A stretch of DNA of 64,000 nucleotides, from positions 25,806 to 89,805 of the forward strand of contig CAJNOL010000858.1 in NCBI GenBank assembly GCA_905250125.1, given 5' to 3'. Both the position numbers and the translations under genes were made by a program. The notes under the pieces are model-generated. The model was not told where the DNA came from and made no database searches. It saw nothing but the letters and a program-made list of their open reading frames with translations. This stretch comes from Rotaria sordida. Its lineage: Eukaryota; Rotifera; Eurotatoria; Philodinida; Philodinidae. Shown piece after piece: positions 12,629-23,254 of the stretch; positions within the stretch are counted from its first letter, which is position 1, and each line of letters opens with the position of its first letter.

Positions 12629-15623
12629 AAATCATATGGAACAAGATGTCATTCTTACCAATGGTGACAATTACGATTCAGAAGGGAAAAAACAAGTACG
12701 GATTCAAGTATGATCATAATTCATTTTTTTGGTAATTAGTATTAATTTTCTGTCTATACTAATTCATTATATTTAGACATGTTCAGAAAATAATAATAAT
12801 CAACAAGAAATAAGATTAGGAAATAAACGTAAACACCAAGAATTAAATAAAGATGATATTAATTTTAATCGATCATTTAGTCAATTATCAATATCTCAAA
12901 GAAATTCAAAGAAGAAAAAGACGACAACAACGACGACAAGAAATAATCAATCAAATAATGAATTATCAAATATAGTAAGTGATAATAACAAACAACAAAA
13001 TAAGAAAGAAGAAGAAGAAGACGAAGAAAATAATGAATCATTACTAAATAATTATATACAACGATTTAAACCACAATATTTAAAAGTTCCTGATCAAATA
13101 TTTGAACGAATGTCATCGAATGCCATTCTTAATGGTGATAAAATTGTTCAATGTTTGGATACAAATGAAAAGCTTCATTTTGTTCGTCAAATGACTGAAG
13201 TAACAAATCATTTACAGTATATAGATTTACAACGACATTTATGGCAAGATTATTTTAATCTTAGTATGAAAGAAGGTGGCATTTGGGCACCAAACATATC
13301 AAAATATGATGCTACACAACATAATACATGTTGTAATTATGGTTTCCCTAGACACAATTGAAAAACGTCAAAAAACAATTCAACATCAATTAAAACGAAC
13401 AATCAACGAATTACAACAATATTTAATAAAATTAGAACAAAATGCACAACGATGCCAACCATCCTTTGATTCAAATATTTTATCACATGCAATTAATGAA
13501 TGTGTTAAAAAAGGTTAACAACGATTAAGACAAGAATTTGATTATAAAAAGAAAATGTTAATATTAGATTCAAATGATCGTCATTTAATCACAAAATTTT
13601 ATCAATTACAACCAACTGAAGAACAGGTTTGTTTAAACAGCATATTGAATGTTTCCACTTGTATATTCTTTTCAACTTTAGATACAACTAGCAAAACAAA
13701 TATGGCAAACAATAGCAAGTATATTAAAAACAAAAGCACAAGAAGAAATCATTCGTAAAAGAATTTTCTTACGACGATTACCAAGTGCATATGATAAAAC
13801 GATTAATCGATCCATGGACTATGTTCAACCGATGCTTTCAAACCAAGTTCTTGATAAAGATCGACGTGCTAGTTTAATATCAAGTTATTCAAAAACAATT
13901 ACACAATATAAATTTGATTTAATGACTTTAAATCTTGATACTATTCAAAACATAATACGTGGTCATCAACAACTACTTTTGGATTTACAAAATAAATTGG
14001 CACCGTGTTGCAGTGAATTATTGATTCAAGCAATTGAAAATCGTCGACAAACAATGGAAAAACATCATGAATTATATCTTAAACATAAATTGCATACTTT
14101 TTTCGATGAAGCTCCGACGACTTTAAACAAATGAAGCAGTATCGTAGTCGTCGGAGCAACATGTCTGTTTATACTACAATTACTGCTTCATTACCATTTA
14201 TTGAAGTCGATTTAAATTTAAGTCCACAAGAAATGTCTATGTTTAATAATGGTCTCAAATATGTTATACCATGTCAAAGTCAATTTTCTTCTAAATCTAT
14301 CGAACAACTTGTATCTGAACAGTATCAAAGTTTATCATCAATTGTAAAAAACTGTCTTCAAGATCATCGAATACCAACTGCAAATAAATCAGCAAAAGAA
14401 GCATTTCAAGCATTACAATGTATCCTACATGAATTACAATCAAAAAAACCTATCCAGAAAATTAGAAAAACGTGCAAAACATGAATACAAAATCGTACAA
14501 AGTATTCGACATCTTTTACGTGATCGGTCAGATATTGTTATACGTCGTACAGATAAAAGTAAAGTATTTTATATTGGTAAAGCAACTGATTTTGCGCGAA
14601 AATCCGAAGAATATATGTTAAAAACAAAAGCTTATCAAGAAATTACAAGTGGTCGTTGTCCTCTATCAGATATGTTATATGCTGTACAAACATTACTCTC
14701 TAGTCTTGTAACACAGAAAGCTCTCAGCTTCCAACAATATAGTAAAATATCTCCAAGATTAAACAAATTGGAACTTGGTCATTATCATGGCCTACCGAAA
14801 CCACATAAAGTAAACATAGTTTAGATCAATATAGACATAATTTATAATCTTTTTTATTGCTTTTGCCTAGCCTGGTACACGATTACGACCTATTATTGCC
14901 TGTATACATGCACCAGCAACATTAGTATCGAAATTTTTGAACGATCTATTAGTACCTATATATTTGAATGTTGCTCGTGAAATAACATTTATTAATGGCA
15001 TTGATGTGATACGAAAACTGGAAAAATACATTTTGGATGGTCATTTCCAGACAACAACAAAATTTATTATAATTGACGTGACTGATCTTTAGACAATGAT
15101 ACCTCGAGAAGGTGCATTACATGCATTGATGCGATTTTTAGAAAAGAATTCACATCATGGAAAAGTTGGTACATTATCCATTGATGCTATTATGAGAATG
15201 GCTCGTTTAATATTAGATACTAATTGTTTTGCTTATAACAACAAATATTATCAACAAACTCGTGGCGGTGCTATGGGCTCAGCATTTACACAAGTATTGG
15301 CTAATATCTATATGTTTGAATGGGAGCAAGATCTAATCAAACACCAAACAGTACACAAAGCAATGTATGGAAGGTTTGTTAAACACTTACTAAATGAAAA
15401 AGGTTAACTAAACTGATATATATCTTTTGTAGATACATCGATGATATATTCATGACAACTAACCGAATCATAGATGAAATTAAAACAGAACTCGAAGAAG
15501 CTGCCAATAAAGATATTAATATTAAAATTCACTATGAAATTGATACATGAGTTAATTTTTTGGATGTTACTATAATGAATGAAAATGGTCAATTAAAAAC
15601 ATCTCTTTATCGTAAACCAACTG

Positions 15624-16730
15624 CACTCTAAAAAAAATCGGTTTATTACTGAACTTTAAAAGTTCCGCTTTTTTCTACCGAACGATTTTAGGTTCAGTGA
15701 AATGAAAATCGTTTCGAGATTTTTGTTCAGAACTTTTTTAAGTTCCGCAGATTTCACAGGGTTTAGCAAGTCTTCAACGAAATCCTATGTGGGTTTCGTA
15801 AATCTTATACGAAACGATTGATAGTTTCGCAGGTCATCTAAAGGTTTAGTGTATTTTATACTGAACGGTAGATAGTTTCGTAGGTCATCTAAAGGTTTAG
15901 TATATTTTATACAGAACGGTCGATAGCTTCGTAGGTCATCTAAAGGTTTAGTGTATTTTATACGGAACGGTCGATAGTTTCGTAGGTCATCTGAAGGTTT
16001 AGTATATTTTATACTGAACGGTCAATAGATTCGCAGGGCATCAGAAGGTTCCGTATATTTCACACGATACAGTTGGTAGTTTTGTAGACTAATCTAAGGT
16101 TTCGCAATTTTAGTATGAGATCCTCTATGATTACTTTAAGTGCTAATAGGTTCCGTATGCTTCGTACGAAATCACACTCTAAAAAAATAGGTTTATTACC
16201 GAACTGTAAAAGTTTCGTATTTTTGCTCCGAATGATTTTAGATTAAGTAAAATCAAAATCATTTCGTACTTTTCGTACGGAACTTTTTTTAAGTTCAGCA
16301 GAATTCATAGGGTTTCGCAATTTTTGCGCGAAACCTTCTGCGGATTCCGTAGATCCGTTCGTAGTTTCTCACATCATGAACCTAATCTTTGATGGTTTCG
16401 TACATTATCAGCTAAACCATTCATGCCTTTTGCAGAGTTTCGGGCGGTTCCGTCTTTTCTCTGCGAAACGATCAATAGTTCGGTACAGTATTGAAGGGTT
16501 TTATATTATTTATACAGAACTACTCATCACTATATTAGATATTTAATGGTTTTGTATATTTTACACGAACCTGCTGATAGTTTCGTAGTCTGTTATAGGG
16601 TTTTGCAGTTTCTCTGTAAAACCTTGCATGATTCCATTAAGTGCTAATAGTTTCCGTGTACTTCGTACGAACCCATGTATATTCCTGTACACTTATAAGC
16701 GTTTAGTTTTTTTTCCCTAACCGTGAATGG
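15624..16730. repeat. left arm of the 5-kb element, internally duplicated
   Basis: The terminal sequence CACTCTAAAAAA.. GGTTTATTAC appears at 15624 and again near 16170, so the left arm is a tandem pair of about 545 bases. Both are built of diverged short blocks such as GGTTTAGTATATTTTATAC and TAGTTTCGTAGG. The right counterpart (about 20380-20676) is much shorter. Confidence 0.7.
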
Positions 16731-17560
16731 TCCAGCGTTAGTTCCAGTGCTTAACCTACTTGAAAATCCTTATATTTCCAGTAGTAGAATGTAAAACCGT
16801 CAGGACTTATTACCGAAAATCGAAATAATGAGAAACGGATCAGGAACAAATGTATATACATCCTTCTCCGAAACAAATCAGAGTGGAAAAATTAAAATGT
16901 CAGGCAATCAGAATATAGATAGGAAAAGGACGAAGTTTACTTAATATATTGAGAAAATAATTAATATAGTATCGAGACCAGAAATGTAATAATATCAATA
17001 CGGTATTGGTAGTATTGATATTTATTGGACACTGGATCAAAATTAAACGAGGCCAATTATTGTTACGTTACCCAGTGTTATGGAAAAATTGCGAGTTTCA
17101 CATTTTCATTAAGGAGAGAAAGTTTTTCGAAAATAACGATTTTTCTATAAAGTTTGGTCCAAGACCTTCGAGGTTGATGAATCCGAAGCTCTGATTGGTT
17201 TTTCGAAGTTTGTGAGTTTACTTTTTTCAGGAAACTGCCTTAGAGAGATGTGGATCCTTCGGCACCGAGAGTCTTTGCTTAAACTTTATAGAACATCGTT
17301 ACTTCAGAACAAGTGTATCCCTCTAATGATAATATTAAATTTCCAAGTTTTTCTTGTTACTTGATAATGTAAGGGTAACTGATCTCATCTAATTCTGGCC
17401 CAGTGTAGACCCAATACGAATACTAATACTTCCAATTGTATTTGATATTCGTATTAAAGATAATAGTATCGCTACATTACTGATCGAGCGTCAAGTGAGT
17501 ACATTGCCTAATAGCAAAAGAAAAGGAAAGCATGCAATATATTCAAATAGCCCTTAAACA
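16731..17560. other. unique-looking interior of the 5-kb element
   Basis: No ORF with a recognisable domain. The small ORF at 17006-17194 shows no signal peptide or family motif. I see nothing else here. Confidence 0.5.
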
Positions 17561-18960
17561 TGTATAGAGCAGTACTTCGAGATAGCGCTCAAAAAGTTAC
17601 AGATGGTACCCCCAGATGGTACCCCAGGTAGCTCTCAAAAGACTACAGATAGTACTTCGAGATAGTTCTAAAAAGCTACAGATAGTACCTTGAGACATAG
17701 ATGGAACTGGTCTAGTTTTTTTCAGACCGGGTCGGACCAGCCGGTACACCGGTTTGATCGGTCTATCGGTAAAAAACCGGTCTACCGGCATATACCGGTC
17801 TACTGGCTGATACCGATCTACCGGTAAAAAACTGGTATACCGGTAATAAACGGGATACTGGTGATACGTTAGTCCCTTAGTAAGTGCCGATCTACAGACA
17901 ACAGCTCGAACCTTAAAATAAAATTTTGTTCCATAGTGAAGTGTTGTGAGTTATGCTGGTATGTTGCCGCATACTGGCATAATGTTTCACTATTGACAAC
18001 AGTAGTTTCATTGAGTATGGTCTAAACTATTTGTTAAACTAATTTTTGCGTGAGCAGTGGGATTAGCCATGATTCCACTTGTTTTTTTTCTATGGATACA
18101 GTCATAGAGCAGGAGAGTGGAAAATTCAGACCGGTCAGTCAGGCAAATACTGATCTGGATCGGTTGACCAGTAGACCGATCGATTCGAAATCTAGACCAG
18201 TACCAGACCGACCGGTAACCGGTGCCAGCTCCATCTATGACTCACGACACTCCTGAAAAAGTTACAGATAATATCATTAGGTAGCCGTCAAAAAGTTATA
18301 CGCGGTATCCTGAGATAGTCCTGAAAAAGTCACATATAATATCCTTAGGTAACTCTCAAAAAGTTCTAGATGATACTCCAAGATAGCCCTTCAATAGTCA
18401 CAGATAGTACCCTCAAGTAGCCCTCAAAAAGTTCTAGATGATACTCCACGATAGCCCTTCAAAAGTTACAGATAGTACCCTCAGGTAGCCCTCAGAAAGT
18501 TACACATGGAACTCTGAGATAGCCCTGAAAAAGTTACAGATAGTACTATTAGGTAGCCCTCAAAAAGTTACAGATGGTGCCGTTAGGTACCACTCAAAAA
18601 GCTACAGATAGTACTCCGAGATAATCTGTAAAAAGTTACAGAGAGCGCTCTCACATAGCCCTCAAAAAGTTACAGATGGCACCCCAGCTATCCCTCAAAA
18701 AGGTACAGATAGTACCTTTAGGCAGCTCTCAAAAAGTTGTAGGTGATACTCCGATATAGGCCTCAAAAAATTACAGAGAGTACCGTCAGGTAGCCCTCAA
18801 AAAAATTATAGATGGTACTTCGAGATAGACCTCGAATAGTTACAGAGAGTACCCTCAGGTAGCGCTCAAAAAGTTATAGACAGCATTCTGTAATGGCCCT
18901 CCAAAAGTTATATATAGTATCCCGAGGTAGCCTTAAATATCATAGATAGTCTGTGCTGAC
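17560..18960. repeat. 37-base minisatellite (CTCAAAAAGTTACAGATAG)
   Basis: Degenerate tandem units containing TAGCCCTCAAAAAGTTACAG and ATAGTACCCTCAGGTAGCCC recur from about 17560 to 18950, roughly every 36-40 bases. The array is interrupted at 17697-18241 by a nested element. Internal variation is high, so the array is old. Confidence 0.8.
17697..18241. mobile_element. nested element with ACCGGT repeats
   Basis: Left edge CATAGATGGAACTGGT and right edge CCAGCTCCATCTATG are inverted repeats. Inside, both arms are rich in ACCGGTCTACCGGTA-type blocks. It sits inside the 37-base minisatellite. No ORF of note. It appears to be a small foldback nested third-level deep (in a foldback, in a retroelement). 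Confidence 0.65.
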
Positions 18961-19439
18961 TATTCATTCATCGTTTTGTTTTGCGACTGCAGCTATATAT
19001 ATACAACTGACTCAATCGAAGCACCATCGTCATTGAAACGCAGTTCAAGAATAAATGTCTTGATATATCCGTTCTTTTATTTTGGGCAATTATCTGCGCT
19101 ATTCAAAATGTCTTAATAGGCTAGAACTTTGATAAATAACAATTGACCTATTTAATTAATTAGTTTAATCATAATTTTGGTTGCTGGCACTGTCAAATAT
19201 GATGATTTTAGGTGGTTTTGCGAGCTTTTTGATATGATTCAGCATATTTCGAGTATTCCATGAGTAACGTCTAAAATAGGCATCCAGCAGGTATTTACTT
19301 CAAAGAGGCTGGCTTTCAGGGGAATCTGATAGAGGATCCGATTAATTTTTGATAGAATCTATAAAGTGTATTGAATGACTTGAGCAGTGAGTGTAATGTT
19401 TCAAAAAAAATTCTATTTTTTTATTTCGCTTAATCGTAT

Positions 19440-20180
19440 ATTATAGATTCCCAAAAGCAAGAAGGTCATGAGTAAGTTTGATTTTATAAATTAAATTAAT
19501 TTTTGTTCTATTTTAGATTGATTCAAACATCAAAATCAAGAGTAAGGTTAGTTTTATAAAATAAAATAAATCTATTTATTTTTCTATTATAGATTGACTC
19601 AAATATTGGATAGGTAAGTTTATTATATAGTAAACAACTTATATTAAGTTTTCTATTATAGGTTGATTCAAACATCAAAATCAAGAGTAAGTTTGATTTT
19701 ATAAAATAAAATAAATCTATTTATTTTTCTATTATAGGCTGACTCACACATGGGATACATAAGTTTAATATATAGTAAATAGCTTATATTAAGTTTTCTA
19801 TTATAGGTTGATTGAAGCCTCAAAAAAAAAAAGTAAGTTTGATTTTATAAAATAAAATAAAATAAGTCTATTTATTTTTCTGTTATAAATTGACTCACAT
19901 ATGGGATAGGTAAGTTTATTATATATTAAATAACTTATATTAAGTTTTCTATTATAGGTTGATTGAAACCTCAAAAACAAGAATAAGTTTGATTTTATAA
20001 AATAAAATAAATCTATTTATTTTTCTATTATAGGTTGACTCACACATGGAACAGGTAAGTTTAATATATAGAAAATAACTTATATTAATCTTTCTATTAT
20101 AGATTGTTTCAAACATCAAAATCAAGAGTAAGTTTGATTTTATAAAATAAAATAAATCTATTTATTTTTCTATTATAGAT
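19440..20180 (+). repeat. tandem array of intron-like units with splice signals
   Basis: About ten repeats alternate 25-base and 21-base segments, most bounded by an acceptor-like TCTATTATAG and a donor-like GTAAGT, with 48-60-base AT-rich spacers between. Example: segment 19447-19471 is followed by GTAAGTTTG. Eight segments keep GTAAG; two carry ATAAGT, and one acceptor lost its G. Joined segments do not give a long open frame. Either an array of mini-introns or a 145-base minisatellite that resembles one. Confidence 0.6.
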
Positions 20181-20382
20181 TGATTCGCATTAAACCTGTT
20201 TGTAATCGTCCAGCCAGTCATTCATTTAGTTTAAAATCGAACCTACTGATGACTATGGAATTTGAATCAATCTAGAGTATATTATAGATTGATTCACATG
20301 CCATAGTCATCAGCTGGTTCAAGTTTAAACTAAATGAATGACTAGCTGGGCGATTAAAAACAGGTTTACTGCGAATCATTAT
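20178..20382. repeat. large perfect-type hairpin
   Basis: About 95 bases from ATTGATTCGCATTAAACCTG are followed, after a short loop, by their near reverse complement ending CAGGTTTACTGCGAATCAT. The stem includes AGTCATTCATTTAGTTTAAA. It directly follows the splice-signal array and precedes the right terminal arm. Confidence 0.75.
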
Positions 20383-21333
20383 GTACGAAACCTTTCGTTT
20401 TAATTTGTAGTAAAGGTTTAGCAGAAAACTATCTGTACGGAACCTTTTTTTCTGTTTCTTGTATAGGTTCGGTACGGAACCTTGTCCGCAGAACCCTATT
20501 TTTAGTTTGGTAAAAAGGTTCAGTACGAAACCTTTTGTACGAAATCTTTATTCCAGCTTTCCAAAGATGGTTTGTTACGAAACCCCGTTTTTTACGAAAC
20601 CAAAAAAGGATCTTACCGTGTACCGAGGATAAGATCCTTTTTAGGTTCGGTAAAAAACCTTTTTTTTTTAGAGTGTACTGAACCTTATATATTGCCATAC
20701 ACATCCGATCATCCACGACATATTCATCGTAATATACCATATGCTGCTCTACTACGTGCTGCTCGTATTTGTTCTGACGTACAGGACTTCAACACAGAAT
20801 GTATTCGTATTGATATGTCCCTATTATTAAATAATTGTCCAACAAATTTCATCAAAAAACAAATCTATCGATTCTTCCAACTGAACAATGCCATGCCTAT
20901 TGTAAACGAATTGAATGATCAAGTTTATCATCGACTATATCAACAATTGTTGTATCAACTAACACGACGTGAAAAACAGCTACATCTTATGACACAAGAC
21001 CCAATTCGATCACCAACAGTATTGCAACAGAAGATATGGGATCCAAAAATAATATATCCACATTATCTCTTCGACAGTTCTAAGTCAACCAACTTCCGAA
21101 CAAAATTTAAGAAATGGTGGCGAACATATTAAGCACATGACGCATCAACTGTGAAAAATGTTAAAGTTCGACTAGTAACAAGTACAAATTCGACACTAGA
21201 AACATTCTTTATCCACAAGAAACCTTCAAAAGCAATGCTGACACGCATAGAAAAAAGACAAATATCCACCAATCTCCGCATACAACCGATCACTACAACA
21301 AATCATACCGAAAACAAACATTTTTCTTTCTGA

Positions 21334-22152
21334 AAAAGTAACAACATTGTATCCCTTTCTTCAAATTACTCAAAATAAATATTGCTCTACTGCAACTTCT
21401 ATACTTTATCTAAATCATAAAACATTGTCTCAGAAAAATCACAAAACTATTACAAAGTTAACATTTCACTCTACTAGATAAACCTCAATTCATAAAATAA
21501 TATAAACCGACAGGCACACACCACATGCCTCGCCCATTACTGACAACCACACACAAACACCAACCATCCAAAAAAACGTTCCTGTCACAGCTCACATGGT
21601 CACGCCGATACCCGAACTGCTATGACAGCCACCGGTCACGTCATCTTCACAAATACCAATTCATATAGCAACTTTCAAGGCTTCCAAACAATTCAGCAAA
21701 AACTATACGATTTCAACCATCAAAGCAAATTCATCCACATACTCCAATTTAAATTATATAAAACAAAATTCCTTCAACATCAACATTTCTTTAGCAACTC
21801 AACAACTATCCACATCCACCATTCTTTTAGATTCAAAATATACGAGATGATGACCCTTAAGCAAGGTCGAAACGCGTCGTATTATGCTTTCAATCTTTTT
21901 TCTGTGAAAAACACACCCACACCCTTCTTGTAAATTCGAAATACTATATGTATTGTGGTAACTCTTCACACCCTTTAGTTGTTGTATTTTTCTTCCTTCG
22001 CGTTGAAAAATTTTTAGAATATGTACTATTTGATTCAAAATTTTACTCATTTTTGAATCATCTATAGAAATACTTGCTACTTGATAAGAATTCTTGTAAA
22101 TTCAAAATACTATATGTATTGTGGTAACTCTTCACACCCCACACCCACACCC
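21334..22152 (+). repeat. Athena 3' region with telomere-like ends
   Basis: After the stop codon, a noncoding 3' region runs to ACACACCCACACCC (21911-21924); it includes GATGACCCTTAAGCAAGG and is shared with 54952-55540. Next, a segment ending TGTGGTAACTCTTCACACCC occurs twice (about 21928-21976 and 22092-22140). The second copy ends in a run of ACACCC (22133-22152). In reverse complement these are GGGTGTGAAGAGTTACCAC, the same junction seen at 42.2, 42.4, 61.1, 61.7 and 62.2 kb. Confidence 0.7.
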
Positions 22153-23004
22153 AAAAATTAAAACAAAACTTTATTGCGAGATGCTGAGAGATACTGCATC
22201 TCCAAATACATTTCCTCTGGAGACTCGGCATCTATAATAGATGCGATATCTCCTGTATTCCCGATTTCCTGAATATCTGACACTGCTGCATAGTCAGTGA
22301 ATTATCGAATAGCAAACTACCTTACGGAAGCTACCTCTTCAAAATGTTAATTTCTGTCAGCTCTTGATCTATCAGTGTAGTTTCGAGAGAAATAAGGCAC
22401 GATTTTGGGTTCTTGGTACTGAAAACCAATGTTTAACTACGACAGAAAATCGGACGACTGCTTCTTCAGTTGATGATTGTGATATCGATATTCCATCAAT
22501 CCGATCGCGGATAAATCAGTCAAAAATATTCACTTTTCAAGCTGTCTTCTCAGGATTGAGAATGGGCTTATTTCGCTTGTTAACAATGTGAAGCATAAAA
22601 ATATGCTTTTACTCATATCTATATGTAATAAATAGCTAAATATAGAGAAGAGACTTGACATAAATGGCATTATATTTTAAGACCCATAATTGAATGAGTT
22701 AATATAGCAAAAGTGAAACAGAAACTCACACTGAATACCCATACCCAAACCCAAATCCAAACTCAATACCCAAACTCACGAAACCCAAACAGTTTGGGTT
22801 AGGTGTATGCCTAAGGGTGCCTCTCTTTTTTTTCATGGCATTCTGCCTAAGAGTGTCTGATAAAAATAACTTACATATAGGTTGAAAGAGGAGAAAATTT
22901 TCAATCGACTGATAAAAAAAATTTCCTTCCAGAACCGTGCCTACGAAAAATTGTAAAGACCAACATTTTGTACCATTACTTTTGCATCGTATGTTTATTA
23001 TTCA
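22153..23004. other. intergenic, degenerate CCCAAACCC run
   Basis: No gene is recognised; the 75-codon ORF at 22364-22591 has no motif. Around 22734-22790 there is a degenerate run of ACCCAAACCC-type units, possibly a decayed telomere-like or minisatellite tract. Confidence 0.45.
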
Positions 23005-23254
23005 TCAAGTAGAAAGTCAACTTAAATAGTAGAAGTAATTATGGTTCGATGAATTGTTCTTCAGCTAACATTGATCTTGTCGCATATTCCATACGACTAA
23101 ACAAAAATTTTAATAGTTTTAAAAAAAGAAATCATATGCACTAAACTTCATAAAACCATTATCCATAAATGTTGCATATCGTATATGATCACTTATAAGT
23201 CAATATATTAACCTCAGAATGAAGATATTAATACCATACTACACTTACTATTCT

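Larger units (their letters stand above)
15624..20676. mobile_element. 5.05-kb foldback element inside the reverse transcriptase
   Basis: Starts CACTCTAAAAAAAATCGG and ends with the near reverse complement TTTTTTTTAGAGTGT. It is flanked by a direct ACTG (15620-15623 and 20677-20680). Removing the element and one ACTG restores the reverse-transcriptase frame (RKP then TEPY), which defines the ends well. Inside are degenerate GTTTCGTA-rich arms, a roughly 37-base minisatellite, a nested CCGGT-rich element, and the splice-signal array. No transposase is visible, so it is non-autonomous or of unknown mechanism. Confidence 0.8.
12378..21333 (+). pseudogene. Penelope-type reverse transcriptase (Athena-like)
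   Basis: RNA-dependent DNA polymerase of a retroelement. Start MYTSNNQQT; an asparagine-rich N-terminus includes an (AAT)n tract near 12595. Introns with good signals: about 12710-12778, 13627-13680, 14811-14872 and 15375-15432. RT landmarks: DKSKVFYIG, GLPKPHK joined by splicing to PGTRLRPII, TDL.TMIPREGAL, TRGGAMGSAFTQVLANIY, the catalytic box RYIDDIF, NFLDVTIMNENG, and YRKP joined across the insertion to EPYILPYTSDHPRHIHRN. Damage: in-frame stops at 12555, 13516, about 15094 (in TDL*TMI) and about 15548, frameshifts near 13350, 14131 and 14445, and a stop at about 21130 (WWRTY*AHDAS, intact as WWRTYYAHDAS in the 55-kb fragment). Not functional. Confidence 0.85.
12378..21925 (+). mobile_element. 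Athena-like Penelope retroelement, interrupted
   Basis: Coding part from the ATG at 12378 to the stop at 21333, then an approximately 590-base 3' region that matches the 3' region of the second fragment at 54952-55540 and ends in an ACACCC run. No GIY-YIG endonuclease motif follows the reverse transcriptase, as in the endonuclease-deficient Penelope-like elements (Athena) described from bdelloid telomeres. It is split by a 5.05-kb insertion at 15624-20676. The 5' limit is uncertain; 11833-12377 is AT-rich with no gene I can name. Confidence 0.8.

Noticed and set aside
19440-20180. Possible CRISPR-like array
   Set aside because: Alternating segments and spacers are all repeats of each other, there are no unique spacers, and the context is eukaryotic with splice-like signals.
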